Positions 7,234-13,573 of a stretch of DNA of 14,833 nt are shown here, in pieces. This DNA comes from DTU018 sp003444615 (lineage in GTDB: Bacteria; Bacillota; Syntrophomonadia; Syntrophomonadales; Syntrophomonadaceae). How positions within the stretch are numbered: the stretch's first letter is position 1; the number at the start of each line of letters is the position of its first letter. The position numbers were made by a program, and so were the translations under genes. The DNA lies in contig JBASMO010000081.1 of assembly GCA_049656905.1 (NCBI GenBank), forward strand, positions 1 through 14,833, written 5' to 3'. The notes under the pieces are model-generated. The model worked only from the letters and a program-made list of their open reading frames with translations. It searched no databases and was not told the origin of the DNA.

Positions 7234-7611
7234 TTACCCATGGATAAGTCGCGGCAGACAGCGGGTACAGCACCACTGGGACTGGCCCCTGTGCTTAGTA
7301 GCTATTAAATAGCTGTCCTCTTCACTGATTCCGCATATAGAGCAGTATTGAGGGATATAGGTTCTGGGATGTTGAGCCTGATGTTTTTCTACCGCTATTT
7401 CCGAAAACTCAGCTGCTTCGCGAACTTCCAGAGACAATGCCCCGGTAGGGCAAACCCCTAGGCAAACTCCAGCCCCATCACACAGTTCTTCTCTGATAAC
7501 CTTGGCTTTGCCGTCTTCCAGCATTAAAGCCCCTTCGACGCAGGGGCTGATGCACAAGCCACAGCCATCACAGAGTTCTTCATCGATTTTTACAATTGTT
7601 CTCATTACCAT
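7234..7611 (-). CDS. Ferredoxin-type protein with degenerate second cluster
   Basis: 125 aa from the preferred start (numbers below count from an in-frame ATG at 7626, five codons earlier). Motif 1 is C19-x2-C22-x2-C25-x3-C29. Motif 2 is C49-x5-C55-x3-C59-P, in which the middle cysteine is Ala52. This suggests one [4Fe-4S] and one [3Fe-4S] cluster, or only one cluster. From memory, relatives with CDGxGxCLGxCP in this place are common in anaerobes, so the loss looks fixed rather than a recent error. The tail has C95-x2-C98 and C119-C120-x2-C123, a possible zinc knuckle or extra metal site. Cytoplasmic electron carrier or redox sensor. Four ATGs compete; GAGGTG lies 7 nt before that at 7611, while homologues suggest 7605. 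It follows the CGGC gene by only a few bases and is surely co-transcribed. Confidence 0.85.
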   Translation of the reverse strand: MVMRTIVKIDEELCDGCGLCISPCVEGALMLEDGKAKVIREELCDGAGVCLGVCPTGALSLEVREAAEFSEIAVEKHQAQHPRTYIPQYCSICGISEEDSYLIATKHRGQSQWCCTRCLPRLIHG

Positions 7612-7629
7612 TTCCATGCACCTCATTTT

Positions 7630-8145
7630 CTAGTGGTGAGTGCCTTCCACCACTTTTATGCCTTTGCTTTCGATCATAGCTTTAATTTCCTTAACATGAG
7701 GGCAAGCGGGATAATCTCCCTCCAGCATCATACACGAGGACAGGTGTACCACATCCACCCCATGTTTTTTCAGACTGGTCACTAGACGTGACACCCGTCT
7801 TCCCGGGCATCCCCCGCAGGTAGCAAACCCGATAATCTCGGTATTGTCACCATATTCCTTAAAATGACTGTGCCTTTTGTAAAACGCTTTGAAACAGGCC
7901 ACGCCTGGACAGACTTCTGATACAGTCTCACAGCGAATCACGGCTATACGGGTTTTAGTCTTATCTTCCGGTTTGTCCTGAGCAAAAGCGATATGCTTTT
8001 GATGGCCCCGAGCTACGTCTTCTGCAGTTACCTGATTCCTTCCCTGAGAACGTACCTCTTTTTCCACCGCCCGTTTGGCCATGGAACGAACAAATGAAGG
8101 TACTCTTTCCAGGTAAGCTAATGCTTCTTCAGTCCACTCCACCAA
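7630..8145 (-). CDS. PCP_red-CGGC domain fusion protein
   Basis: 171 aa. Residues 1-45 (WTEEALAYLERVPSFVR, then AEDVA) match the PCP_red domain, a small helical domain first named from light-independent protochlorophyllide reductase and found in many anaerobe redox proteins. Residues about 65-168 are a CGGC domain: CGGC at 110-113, with C72, C79, C84, C138 and C148-P-H150 as further likely metal or disulfide residues. No membrane segment. Function unknown; metal binding or redox chemistry is an inference from the cysteines. The start is a TTG with GGGAG 7 nt upstream; the next codon, GTG, is an alternative. It is the first gene of a two-gene unit with the ferredoxin. Confidence 0.8.
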   Translation of the reverse strand: MVEWTEEALAYLERVPSFVRSMAKRAVEKEVRSQGRNQVTAEDVARGHQKHIAFAQDKPEDKTKTRIAVIRCETVSEVCPGVACFKAFYKRHSHFKEYGDNTEIIGFATCGGCPGRRVSRLVTSLKKHGVDVVHLSSCMMLEGDYPACPHVKEIKAMIESKGIKVVEGTHH

Positions 8146-8286
8146 CCATCATCTCCCTGTTGTTTTTTATCATTAGCTGGCAGTGCTTTGCCGTATTTCT
8201 GACAGTTTCTTTTCCGAAAATGCCTGTCATTAATGTCTACTTGTGTGTCATTGCTGTAAAAATGCCTCTTACAGTTGTCATCATGG
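8146..8286 (-). promoter_or_regulatory. Putative control region of the CGGC-ferredoxin unit
   Basis: No gene seen. CTGTAA-N9-TTACAG (8254-8274) is a perfect 6-bp inverted repeat. TGTCAT occurs as three direct repeats at 8225, 8246 and 8276. A weak minus-strand promoter could be TTTACA-N17-GACATT over about 8258-8230, which would place the inverted repeat on the -35. GGGAG (8152-8156 on the complement) is the ribosome binding site. A 67-codon plus-strand frame here has no recognisable features and is rejected. Confidence 0.4.
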
Positions 8287-8487
8287 CAGTAGGTTAGCCA
8301 TGAGCACCTTGGTGTAGGAGTCCGATATAGTCGGTGAAGATGGGCGGAGGTCGGGGAGGCGAGGGACAGGATGTCCCAAGAGGGCTACAAAACAGGATGT
8401 TTTGTTTAGCCCGGTACCCCCTGAGTCGCACATCAAGCCGTTAACTATATCGTGACGACGGAACAGGTGCGAATGGTGAACCTACTG
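8287..8487. repeat. Nested hairpin block
   Basis: Outer 22-nt arms 8287-8308 and 8466-8487 are imperfectly inverted (GGTGC..ATGG..AACCTACTG shared). Inside, CGATATAGT (8323-8331) pairs with ACTATATCG (8444-8452). Within that lie two local hairpins, GGGAC-AGGAT-GTCCC (8363-8377) and a longer one at 8382-8412 whose tip is CAAAAC-AGGAT-GTTTTG. No coding frame fits. This is a highly organised non-coding element abutting repeat copy 2; between 8488 and 8545 there is another small hairpin (GCGTC...GACGC). Confidence 0.6.
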
Positions 8488-8545
8488 GCTACCACACACC
8501 AGGAGTGCATAGCGCGTGGCGTCCCCATGTCGACGCTAACCACAG

Positions 8546-8634
8546 CTTTGCAGGAGTATTAGCCAGCTCGCTCCAAGACTCCTCGCCCGGCTAATACTCC
8601 CGCTTGAGCCGACCAGCAATGTTTTCATTCATTG
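8546..8634 (-). repeat. Structured palindromic repeat, copy 2 (compact)
   Basis: Homologous to copy 1 but inverted and without the insertion. On the minus strand GCGGGAGTATTAGCC (8603-8589) pairs with GGCTAATACTCCTGC (8564-8550), with one G-T wobble. It keeps ATGAAT, CATTGCTGG and CTGCAAA of copy 1. It ends about 10 bp before the hcp stop codon, so it lies in the 3' region of that transcript and could act in termination or mRNA stability. Confidence 0.7.
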
Positions 8635-8643
8635 TGCTGTGGG

Positions 8644-10254
8644 CTATTGTAAAATAGCCTTCAGATCTTGTTCAGCTGTAGTGATCGGTTTAATGCCGAA
8701 GTTCTCAACCAATACATTGAGTACACCCGGTGAAATAAAGGCCGGCAGCGTCGGACCCAGTCGGATGTCCTTGATCCCCAGGTGTAATAGGCTGAGCAGG
8801 ATTGAAACTGCCTTCTGTTCGTACCAGGACAACACCAGTGATAGCGGCAGGTCGTTAACACTGCATTCGAAGGCATCAGCCAGAGCTAAGGCAATTTTCA
8901 CCGCCGAAAAAGCGTCATTACACTGACCACAATCCAACAACCGGGGTATTTCTCCAATCTGCCCTAAATTATGGTCGAAGAACCTATACTTGCCGCACCC
9001 CAGAGTCAAAACTACCGTATCATTGGGAGCCTGGTCAACTATCTCCGTATAGTAACTGCGGCCTGGCTTGGCTCCATCACATCCTCCCACTAGGAGGAAG
9101 TGGCGAATGTCTCCCGACTTAACTGCTTCTATTACAGTATCGGCAATGCCGATGACAGTATGGTGTCCAAATCCTACCATAACTGACCCTGCTTCTACAT
9201 CGTCCACGAATCCAGGCATAGCCATAGCTTTTTCGATGAGCCATTCCCACTGGCCATTAGGCAAATGGGTAACTCCTGGCCAGGCCACTGGTCCGGTAGT
9301 AAAAATATTTTCTTTGTAGGTTTCCTTGGGCTCCTGAATGCAGTTGGTAGTCATCAAAATCGGACCAGGAAACTCAGGAAACTCCCGGCGCTGATTTTGC
9401 CAGGCAGTTCCATAATGCCCCACGAGATGAGGATACTTTTTCAATTCTGGATAGCCATGAGCCGGAAGCATTTCTCCGTGGGTATATATATTAATTCCTG
9501 TTCCCTGAGTAGCTTCCAACAGTCCCTTTAAATCATGCAAATCATGTCCTGAAACTAGAATAGCCTTGCCCTTTTTATGTCCCAGGGGCACCGATGTGGG
9601 AACCGGATGACCATAGGCACCGGTATTGGCTGCATCCAGCAGTTCTATAGTGATGAGATTAATCTCCCCGCATTTTAGGACCATATCCAACCAGAAGTTC
9701 AGGTCTTTGCTGCGATCATTTATCACTGCCAGAGCCTCATGAGCAAAGGCATAAATACGTTCATCAGTTTTCCCCAGCACCTCAGCATGGTGAGCATATG
9801 CAGCCACACCTTTAAGTCCATGGACTAAGATCTCCTGCAAAGAGCGAATATCTTCCGGCTGGGTTAAATCCACCAAGTACCCAGCTCGTTCACCTTCTTC
9901 CACCAGCTCCTCAGTTGTCTGACCCGTTATCTTGAGGACCGGTTCATCCATTTTAGCACCAGCCTGCTGCAAATCATTTTGGTATTTTACTGCCTGGTGA
10001 ATATAATCTTTCAAGCTCTCCGGATCGAAGTTAACATTGGTCAAAGTAGTAAACAAAGCCTCCATGGTAAACTGGTTGATTTCCTGACTGATTTCGATCC
10101 CTTGAGACCGAGCAGCCTGCGCATATTTACTCAATCCCTGCAAGCTGTGCAAAATCAGATCCTGCAAAGCAGCTGCACCCGGCTTTTTCCCGCAAACTCC
10201 GACTACGGTACAGGCCAATCCTTTCGATGTTTGTTCACACTGGTTACAATACAT
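8644..10254 (-). CDS. hcp: Hybrid cluster protein (hydroxylamine reductase)
   Basis: 536 aa, full length for the family. N-terminal C3, C6, C15 and C21 (CNQCEQT...GVCGK) bind the proximal cluster. The hybrid Fe-S-O cluster ligands are all recognisable by comparison with the Desulfovibrio enzyme: H237 (GHDLHD), E261 (HGEMLPAHGYP), C305 (TTNC), C392 (GGCDGAKPGRSYY, the persulfide position), C420 (LGCGKYRF), C445 (CGQCNDAFSA) and E479 with K481 (WYEQK). The cytoplasmic enzyme reduces hydroxylamine in vitro and NO to N2O in some bacteria, protecting against nitrosative stress; its electron donor is not encoded next to it, though the nearby ferredoxin is a candidate. The ATG is supported by GAGGAGG 8 nt upstream. 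An Rrf2 gene lies 84 bp upstream on the same strand. Confidence 0.96.
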   Translation of the reverse strand: MYCNQCEQTSKGLACTVVGVCGKKPGAAALQDLILHSLQGLSKYAQAARSQGIEISQEINQFTMEALFTTLTNVNFDPESLKDYIHQAVKYQNDLQQAGAKMDEPVLKITGQTTEELVEEGERAGYLVDLTQPEDIRSLQEILVHGLKGVAAYAHHAEVLGKTDERIYAFAHEALAVINDRSKDLNFWLDMVLKCGEINLITIELLDAANTGAYGHPVPTSVPLGHKKGKAILVSGHDLHDLKGLLEATQGTGINIYTHGEMLPAHGYPELKKYPHLVGHYGTAWQNQRREFPEFPGPILMTTNCIQEPKETYKENIFTTGPVAWPGVTHLPNGQWEWLIEKAMAMPGFVDDVEAGSVMVGFGHHTVIGIADTVIEAVKSGDIRHFLLVGGCDGAKPGRSYYTEIVDQAPNDTVVLTLGCGKYRFFDHNLGQIGEIPRLLDCGQCNDAFSAVKIALALADAFECSVNDLPLSLVLSWYEQKAVSILLSLLHLGIKDIRLGPTLPAFISPGVLNVLVENFGIKPITTAEQDLKAILQ

Positions 10255-10278
10255 GTACGTATCCTCCTCTCACAAATG

Positions 10279-10299
10279 GGTAAAGTGATATATTTTACC
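10279..10299. promoter_or_regulatory. Candidate operator in front of hcp
   Basis: GGTAAA-N9-TTTACC is a perfect 6-bp inverted repeat, 25 bp upstream of the hcp start. On the minus strand TAAAAT inside it may serve as the -10 with TTGCTC (19-bp spacing, long) as -35. A site here would let the adjacent Rrf2 protein, or another sensor, repress hcp. The pairing of site and protein is an inference. Confidence 0.45.
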
Positions 10300-10338
10300 T
10301 TTTTAGTCCCTTTTAAGAGCAAATAAATGGTAGTTTCA

Positions 10339-10743
10339 TTAATCAAACTGAATCATATCAGCCAGTGTTTCTTTTTTTAATTCACTGACCAAAGCATCCT
10401 GAGCCCTCTGAAATACCCGATTAGATGGGCAGGTAGGCTTATTGGGACAATTATACGAAGGGGATAGACAAACATTTAAGGAAATAGGCCCCTCTATAGC
10501 AGTAATAATATCAAACAAATTAATCTGCTCTGCCGGACGAGCCAATCTCACTCCCCCGCCTGTTCCCCGCTGAGTTGAGACCAAATCTGCTAGTGCCAGT
10601 AATTTTATGGTCTTTTTCAGAAAATCTTCCGGTATATCCTGCTGTTCAGAAATATACCGGGTTGATAGGACCTCTCCTTCTTGGGCCCGGGCCAACTCGA
10701 GCATGGTGCGAATAGCATATTCACTCTGTCGTGTAATCTGCAT
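10339..10743 (-). CDS. Rrf2-family Fe-S transcriptional regulator
   Basis: 134 aa, standard length. The N-terminal winged helix begins MQITRQSEYAIRTMLELA, has the recognition-helix region IPEDFLKKTIKLLALADLV, and the wing STQRGTGGGVRLARP (56-70). Three cysteines, C92-x6-C99-x5-C105, match the Fe-S ligand cluster of IscR/NsrR-type members, so DNA binding is probably controlled by an iron-sulfur cluster sensing NO, oxidants or cluster status. Position directly upstream of hcp points to an NsrR-like role. It lacks features that would distinguish NsrR from IscR firmly. The ATG has AGAGGA 7 nt upstream. A possible autoregulatory site (AGAC-N7-GTCT, 10766-10780) lies just upstream. Confidence 0.93.
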   Translation of the reverse strand: MQITRQSEYAIRTMLELARAQEGEVLSTRYISEQQDIPEDFLKKTIKLLALADLVSTQRGTGGGVRLARPAEQINLFDIITAIEGPISLNVCLSPSYNCPNKPTCPSNRVFQRAQDALVSELKKETLADMIQFD

Positions 10744-10765
10744 AGCAACATCCTCTTTCTAATGT

Positions 10766-10780
10766 AGACTAATTTTGTCT
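10766..10780. promoter_or_regulatory. Possible autoregulatory inverted repeat of the Rrf2 gene
   Basis: AGAC-TAATTTT-GTCT, 23 bp before the Rrf2 start codon. Arms are only 4 bp and the sequence differs from the site before hcp, so this is tentative. Confidence 0.25.
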
Positions 10781-10818
10781 TATTTATCTAGTATCGATTC
10801 TATAACATTACTAACCTA

Positions 10819-10850
10819 TTGGCAATCCTTTTTTCCGAAAAAATTGCCAA
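10819..10850. promoter_or_regulatory. Long hairpin in the divergent Rrf2 / CoA-transferase region
   Basis: TTGGCAAT (10819-10826) pairs with ATTGCCAA (10843-10850), and inside it a T6 run pairs with an A run around CCG, with only a CC bulge. It lies between divergent genes 286 bp apart, so it is not an end-of-operon terminator for either. It could be an operator, an attenuator in the Rrf2 leader, or a barrier between the two transcripts. Confidence 0.5.
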
Positions 10851-10925
10851 CAAAACTGCTTCTATATTTTGTTTGTCCATTTATGTATATTGTCTGAATT
10901 TTTTTTATTTTCTGGCAGGTTTTTG

Positions 10926-10977
10926 TTGACGTCACATCGTATTAAGATATTGACCTCGCTTGTCAAAAGAAAGGAGG
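10926..10977 (+). promoter_or_regulatory. Leader of the CoA-transferase gene
   Basis: Contains the 8-bp palindrome TGACGTCA (10927-10934), the inverted repeat TTGAC-N7-GTCAA (10950-10966), with TTGAC thus repeated 24 bp apart, and a perfect AAAGGAGG (10970-10977). That ribosome-binding-like site is 52 nt before the real ATG and has no start codon at proper distance. No clean -35/-10 pair was found, so a regulated or unusual promoter is likely. Confidence 0.4.
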
Positions 10978-11029
10978 TTTTCGGTAACAGGGGCGAGGGA
11001 TATTACTGTATTGGGAGGGGTTAATCACA

Positions 11030-12352
11030 ATGATTAATAGGTGGCAGGAACTATATAAGCAGAAACTAACTAGTCCTGAGGAAGCAGCCCGTTTAATTAA
11101 TTCGGGCGACCTGGTTGTAGCACCGTTATCTAACGGTCAACCGCTGTCTCTGGTCAACGCAGTTGCTAAGCGGATCAGGGAAGGCGAAATCGAAGACATT
11201 ACCTATGTTAGTGGTGTTGATGTACGTTGGTTCGACTTGTACCACCCGGATTTAGTAGGAAAAGTCACTATTGACACCGGCTTTGTGTCTCCGGCTACCC
11301 GACAAGCCGTTGGGCAGGGGCTTTTCACCTATACGCCCTGCCGTCTGGGAGAAGCTGTAGAGATGGTCAGCAAGTGCCGGAACTGTAATGTCAGCACCCT
11401 GGTGGTATCACCTATGGATAAACATGGCTTTTTCAGCACCGGCTGCAATGTAGACTGGGGATGGGAAACTGCAAAGACTGCCAACGCTCGCCATATCATT
11501 GTGGAAGTAAACGAAAATATGCCTCGCACTTACGGGAATAATCAGCTGCATATCACCGAAGTCAGCGCCATAGTGGAAAATCACATTCCTCTGTTTGAAC
11601 TGCCTGAAATCCCCATAACCAAAGAAGATGAGATTATCGGCAATTACATTGCCGAGATGATTGAAGATGGTTCCTGTATTCAGATTGGTATCGGCGGAAT
11701 GCCCAATGCCATCGCTAAGCTCTTGGTGGACAAGAGAGACTTGGGTGTTCACTCCGAAATGCTTACCGACAGTATGGTTGACCTGTACTATGCCGGTGTT
11801 ATCACCTGTGAGAAAAAGAACTTCATGCCCTACAAATGGATTGGTTCCTTCGCATTGGGCAGTCGTAAACTATATGATTTCATAGATGAGAATCCCATGG
11901 TGGAAATGCATTCCACCAAATTTGTCAATGATCCTTGCGTTATTGGCTACAATGACAATTTGATTTCCGTTAATGCTACTTTTGAAGTAGATCTGACTGG
12001 ACAATGTGCCTCTGAATCTATTGGCCCGGTACAATACTCTGGAACCGGAGGCCAGCTAGACTTCGTCCAGGGTGCCTGGCGCTCTAAGGGCGGCAAATCG
12101 TTCTTAACCCTTTATTCAACTTATATAGACAAAGAAGGAAATAGACGTCCCAAGATAGTTCCCACCCTGTCTCCGGGTATTTTTACTACCGTATCCCGCA
12201 CCGATGTTCAATACGTTGTTACAGAATACGGAGTAGCCTATTTGAAAGGCCAAAACCTTCGTACCCGGGTTAAGGAATTAATAAGGATATCTCATCCCGA
12301 CTTCCGGGATTGGTTGGAATCAGAAGCCCGCCGGCTCAACTATATCCCCTAG
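11030..12352 (+). CDS. Acetyl-CoA hydrolase / 4-hydroxybutyrate CoA-transferase family
   Basis: 440 aa, full length. It moves CoA between acyl groups such as acetate and butyrate or 4-hydroxybutyrate. Family signatures run through both halves: N-terminal NSGDLVVAP, then IQIGIGGMPNAIAKLL (217-232), DLGVHSEM with E243 as the expected catalytic glutamate, FALGSRKLYDFID, VDLTGQCASESIG, GTGGQLDFVQGA, IVPTLSPG and the C-terminal VVTEYGVAYLKGQ...LIRISHPDFR. Cytoplasmic. Which acyl-CoA is used cannot be decided from sequence alone. GGAGGGG lies 9 nt before the ATG, and a strong terminator follows, so it is a single-gene unit with its own control region. No butyrate-pathway genes flank it in this window. 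Confidence 0.94.
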   Translation: MINRWQELYKQKLTSPEEAARLINSGDLVVAPLSNGQPLSLVNAVAKRIREGEIEDITYVSGVDVRWFDLYHPDLVGKVTIDTGFVSPATRQAVGQGLFTYTPCRLGEAVEMVSKCRNCNVSTLVVSPMDKHGFFSTGCNVDWGWETAKTANARHIIVEVNENMPRTYGNNQLHITEVSAIVENHIPLFELPEIPITKEDEIIGNYIAEMIEDGSCIQIGIGGMPNAIAKLLVDKRDLGVHSEMLTDSMVDLYYAGVITCEKKNFMPYKWIGSFALGSRKLYDFIDENPMVEMHSTKFVNDPCVIGYNDNLISVNATFEVDLTGQCASESIGPVQYSGTGGQLDFVQGAWRSKGGKSFLTLYSTYIDKEGNRRPKIVPTLSPGIFTTVSRTDVQYVVTEYGVAYLKGQNLRTRVKELIRISHPDFRDWLESEARRLNYIP

Positions 12353-12359
12353 AGAATTA

Positions 12360-12398
12360 CTAAAGGGTATCGGAGACACTCACCTCCGGTGCCCTTAG
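12360..12398. terminator. Strong terminator-like hairpin between convergent genes
   Basis: CTAA plus GGGTATCGGAG pairs with CTCCGGTGCCC plus TTAG, including two G-T wobbles and one bulged A, around an 8-nt loop. GTTTT follows on the plus strand. It separates the CoA-transferase from the convergent desulfurase gene. The T run is short, so one strand may be served better than the other. Confidence 0.7.
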
Positions 12399-12412
12399 GT
12401 TTTGGTCTGATC

Positions 12413-13561
12413 TTACCTGGTGGCCAAGCTATGTACGGCTTTAATAACAGCATCGATGTCATCTTCCGTGGTAAAAAAGCCCGGGCTGAAACGGCAAGAC
12501 CCGCTTTCAAATGTGCCGATGGTTTGATGGGCTAAAGGAGCACAGTGTAGACCCGACCTGGTAATTATCCCATACTCATAATCAAGAGCAACGCTTAATT
12601 CGCCACAGTCTATTCCCTCAATATTCATGGAAATAACTGCTGTGCGCTGTTTAATATCAGATGGTCCATAAATGGTAACACCATGAATTGATGACAGGCC
12701 CTCTATCAGCTGTTCAGTCAAAGCCTGTTCCTTCCTGCAAATAGTGTCCAAGCCGGTGGCTTGTATGAACTGAATTCCCGCCCAAAGACCTGCCAATCCT
12801 GGAGTGTTTAGAGTCCCACTTTCTAAAACGTCCGGCATCAGGGAGGGATGTTCCAGGTACTCGGAAAACGACCCAGTTCCACCATGCTTTAATGGATTAA
12901 CAGTTAATCCAGGACGCACATAAAGCCCACCGGTTCCCTGCAGTCCAAATAAGCTCTTGTGACCAGTGAAAGCCAGCAAATCTATATGGAACCTCTCCAC
13001 ATCAATGGGTAACACTCCAGCAGTCTGGGCACAGTCCACCATAAACAGGACATTTTTTTCATGGGCTATCTTACCCACGGCTTCGATAGGCATGATGGTG
13101 CCGGTAAGATTGGAAGCATGCAGCATGCAAATCATACGAGTATTAGGTTTAACGGCCTTGCGAATATCCTCCGGGTCCAGCTTACCTTCACTGTCGCAAG
13201 GAACAACCGTCCATTCCACCCCCTGCTGGCTCATATGGTACAGCGGACGAGCTACTGCATTATGCTCCATACTGGTAGTAATAACATGATCACCCGCACC
13301 CAGTATCCCTTTCAGTCCGATATTTAAGGCATCAGTTACATTATGGGTAAAGGCAATACGTGAACTATCCTTAACATTGAATAGCTCAGCCAGTGCCTCC
13401 CGAGTTTGCAAAATCACTGAACCAGCCTCTAAGGTAGAGCGGTTGCTTCCCCGCCCCGGATTCCCGCCAATAAATCTGTTGAAACGGTCTACTGTCTCAT
13501 ATACAGTTTCGGGTTTGGGATACGAGGTGGCGGCATTATCCATATAAATGACTTCCACCAC
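12413..13561 (-). CDS. Class V cysteine desulfurase family protein
   Basis: 382 aa. PLP enzyme of the NifS/SufS class: YMDNAATSYPKPE at the start, H100 and D176-x2-Q179 around the cofactor, K202 (TGHKS) as the Schiff-base lysine, and C340 in SGLHCAPLAH as the sulfur-accepting cysteine. The CAPLAH form and the total length fit the subfamily often found next to YedF, distinct from IscS and SufS proper. It should remove sulfur (or selenium) from cysteine (selenocysteine) and pass it on as a persulfide. The start is a GTG with AAAGGGG 5 nt upstream; the following GTG (8 nt spacing) is equally good. It follows yedF by 12 bp, so the two are co-transcribed. Confidence 0.93.
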   Translation of the reverse strand: MVEVIYMDNAATSYPKPETVYETVDRFNRFIGGNPGRGSNRSTLEAGSVILQTREALAELFNVKDSSRIAFTHNVTDALNIGLKGILGAGDHVITTSMEHNAVARPLYHMSQQGVEWTVVPCDSEGKLDPEDIRKAVKPNTRMICMLHASNLTGTIMPIEAVGKIAHEKNVLFMVDCAQTAGVLPIDVERFHIDLLAFTGHKSLFGLQGTGGLYVRPGLTVNPLKHGGTGSFSEYLEHPSLMPDVLESGTLNTPGLAGLWAGIQFIQATGLDTICRKEQALTEQLIEGLSSIHGVTIYGPSDIKQRTAVISMNIEGIDCGELSVALDYEYGIITRSGLHCAPLAHQTIGTFESGSCRFSPGFFTTEDDIDAVIKAVHSLATR

Positions 13562-13573
13562 ACCTGCCCCTTT

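Noticed and set aside
8094..8297. 67-codon plus-strand open frame
   Set aside because: It overlaps the start of the CGGC gene, has no good ribosome binding site and reads as hydrophobic low-complexity sequence without family features.
8287..8545. Group II intron fragment (GTGCGAC on the minus strand near 8428) or an IscB-type guide RNA
   Set aside because: No domain V-like hairpin, no intron-encoded or IscB/HNH protein fragment, and only a 7-base boundary resemblance.
6640..8634. CRISPR array
   Set aside because: Only two, inverted and widely spaced copies exist, with no regular spacer units and no cas genes nearby.
9979..10326. 115-codon plus-strand open frame
   Set aside because: Antisense to hcp, which has all its cluster ligands; the frame has no recognisable domain or proper start signal.
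10913..10929. Sigma-54 promoter (TGGCAG...)
   Set aside because: The GG is present, but the required GC at the -12 position reads TT, so the match fails at an essential element.
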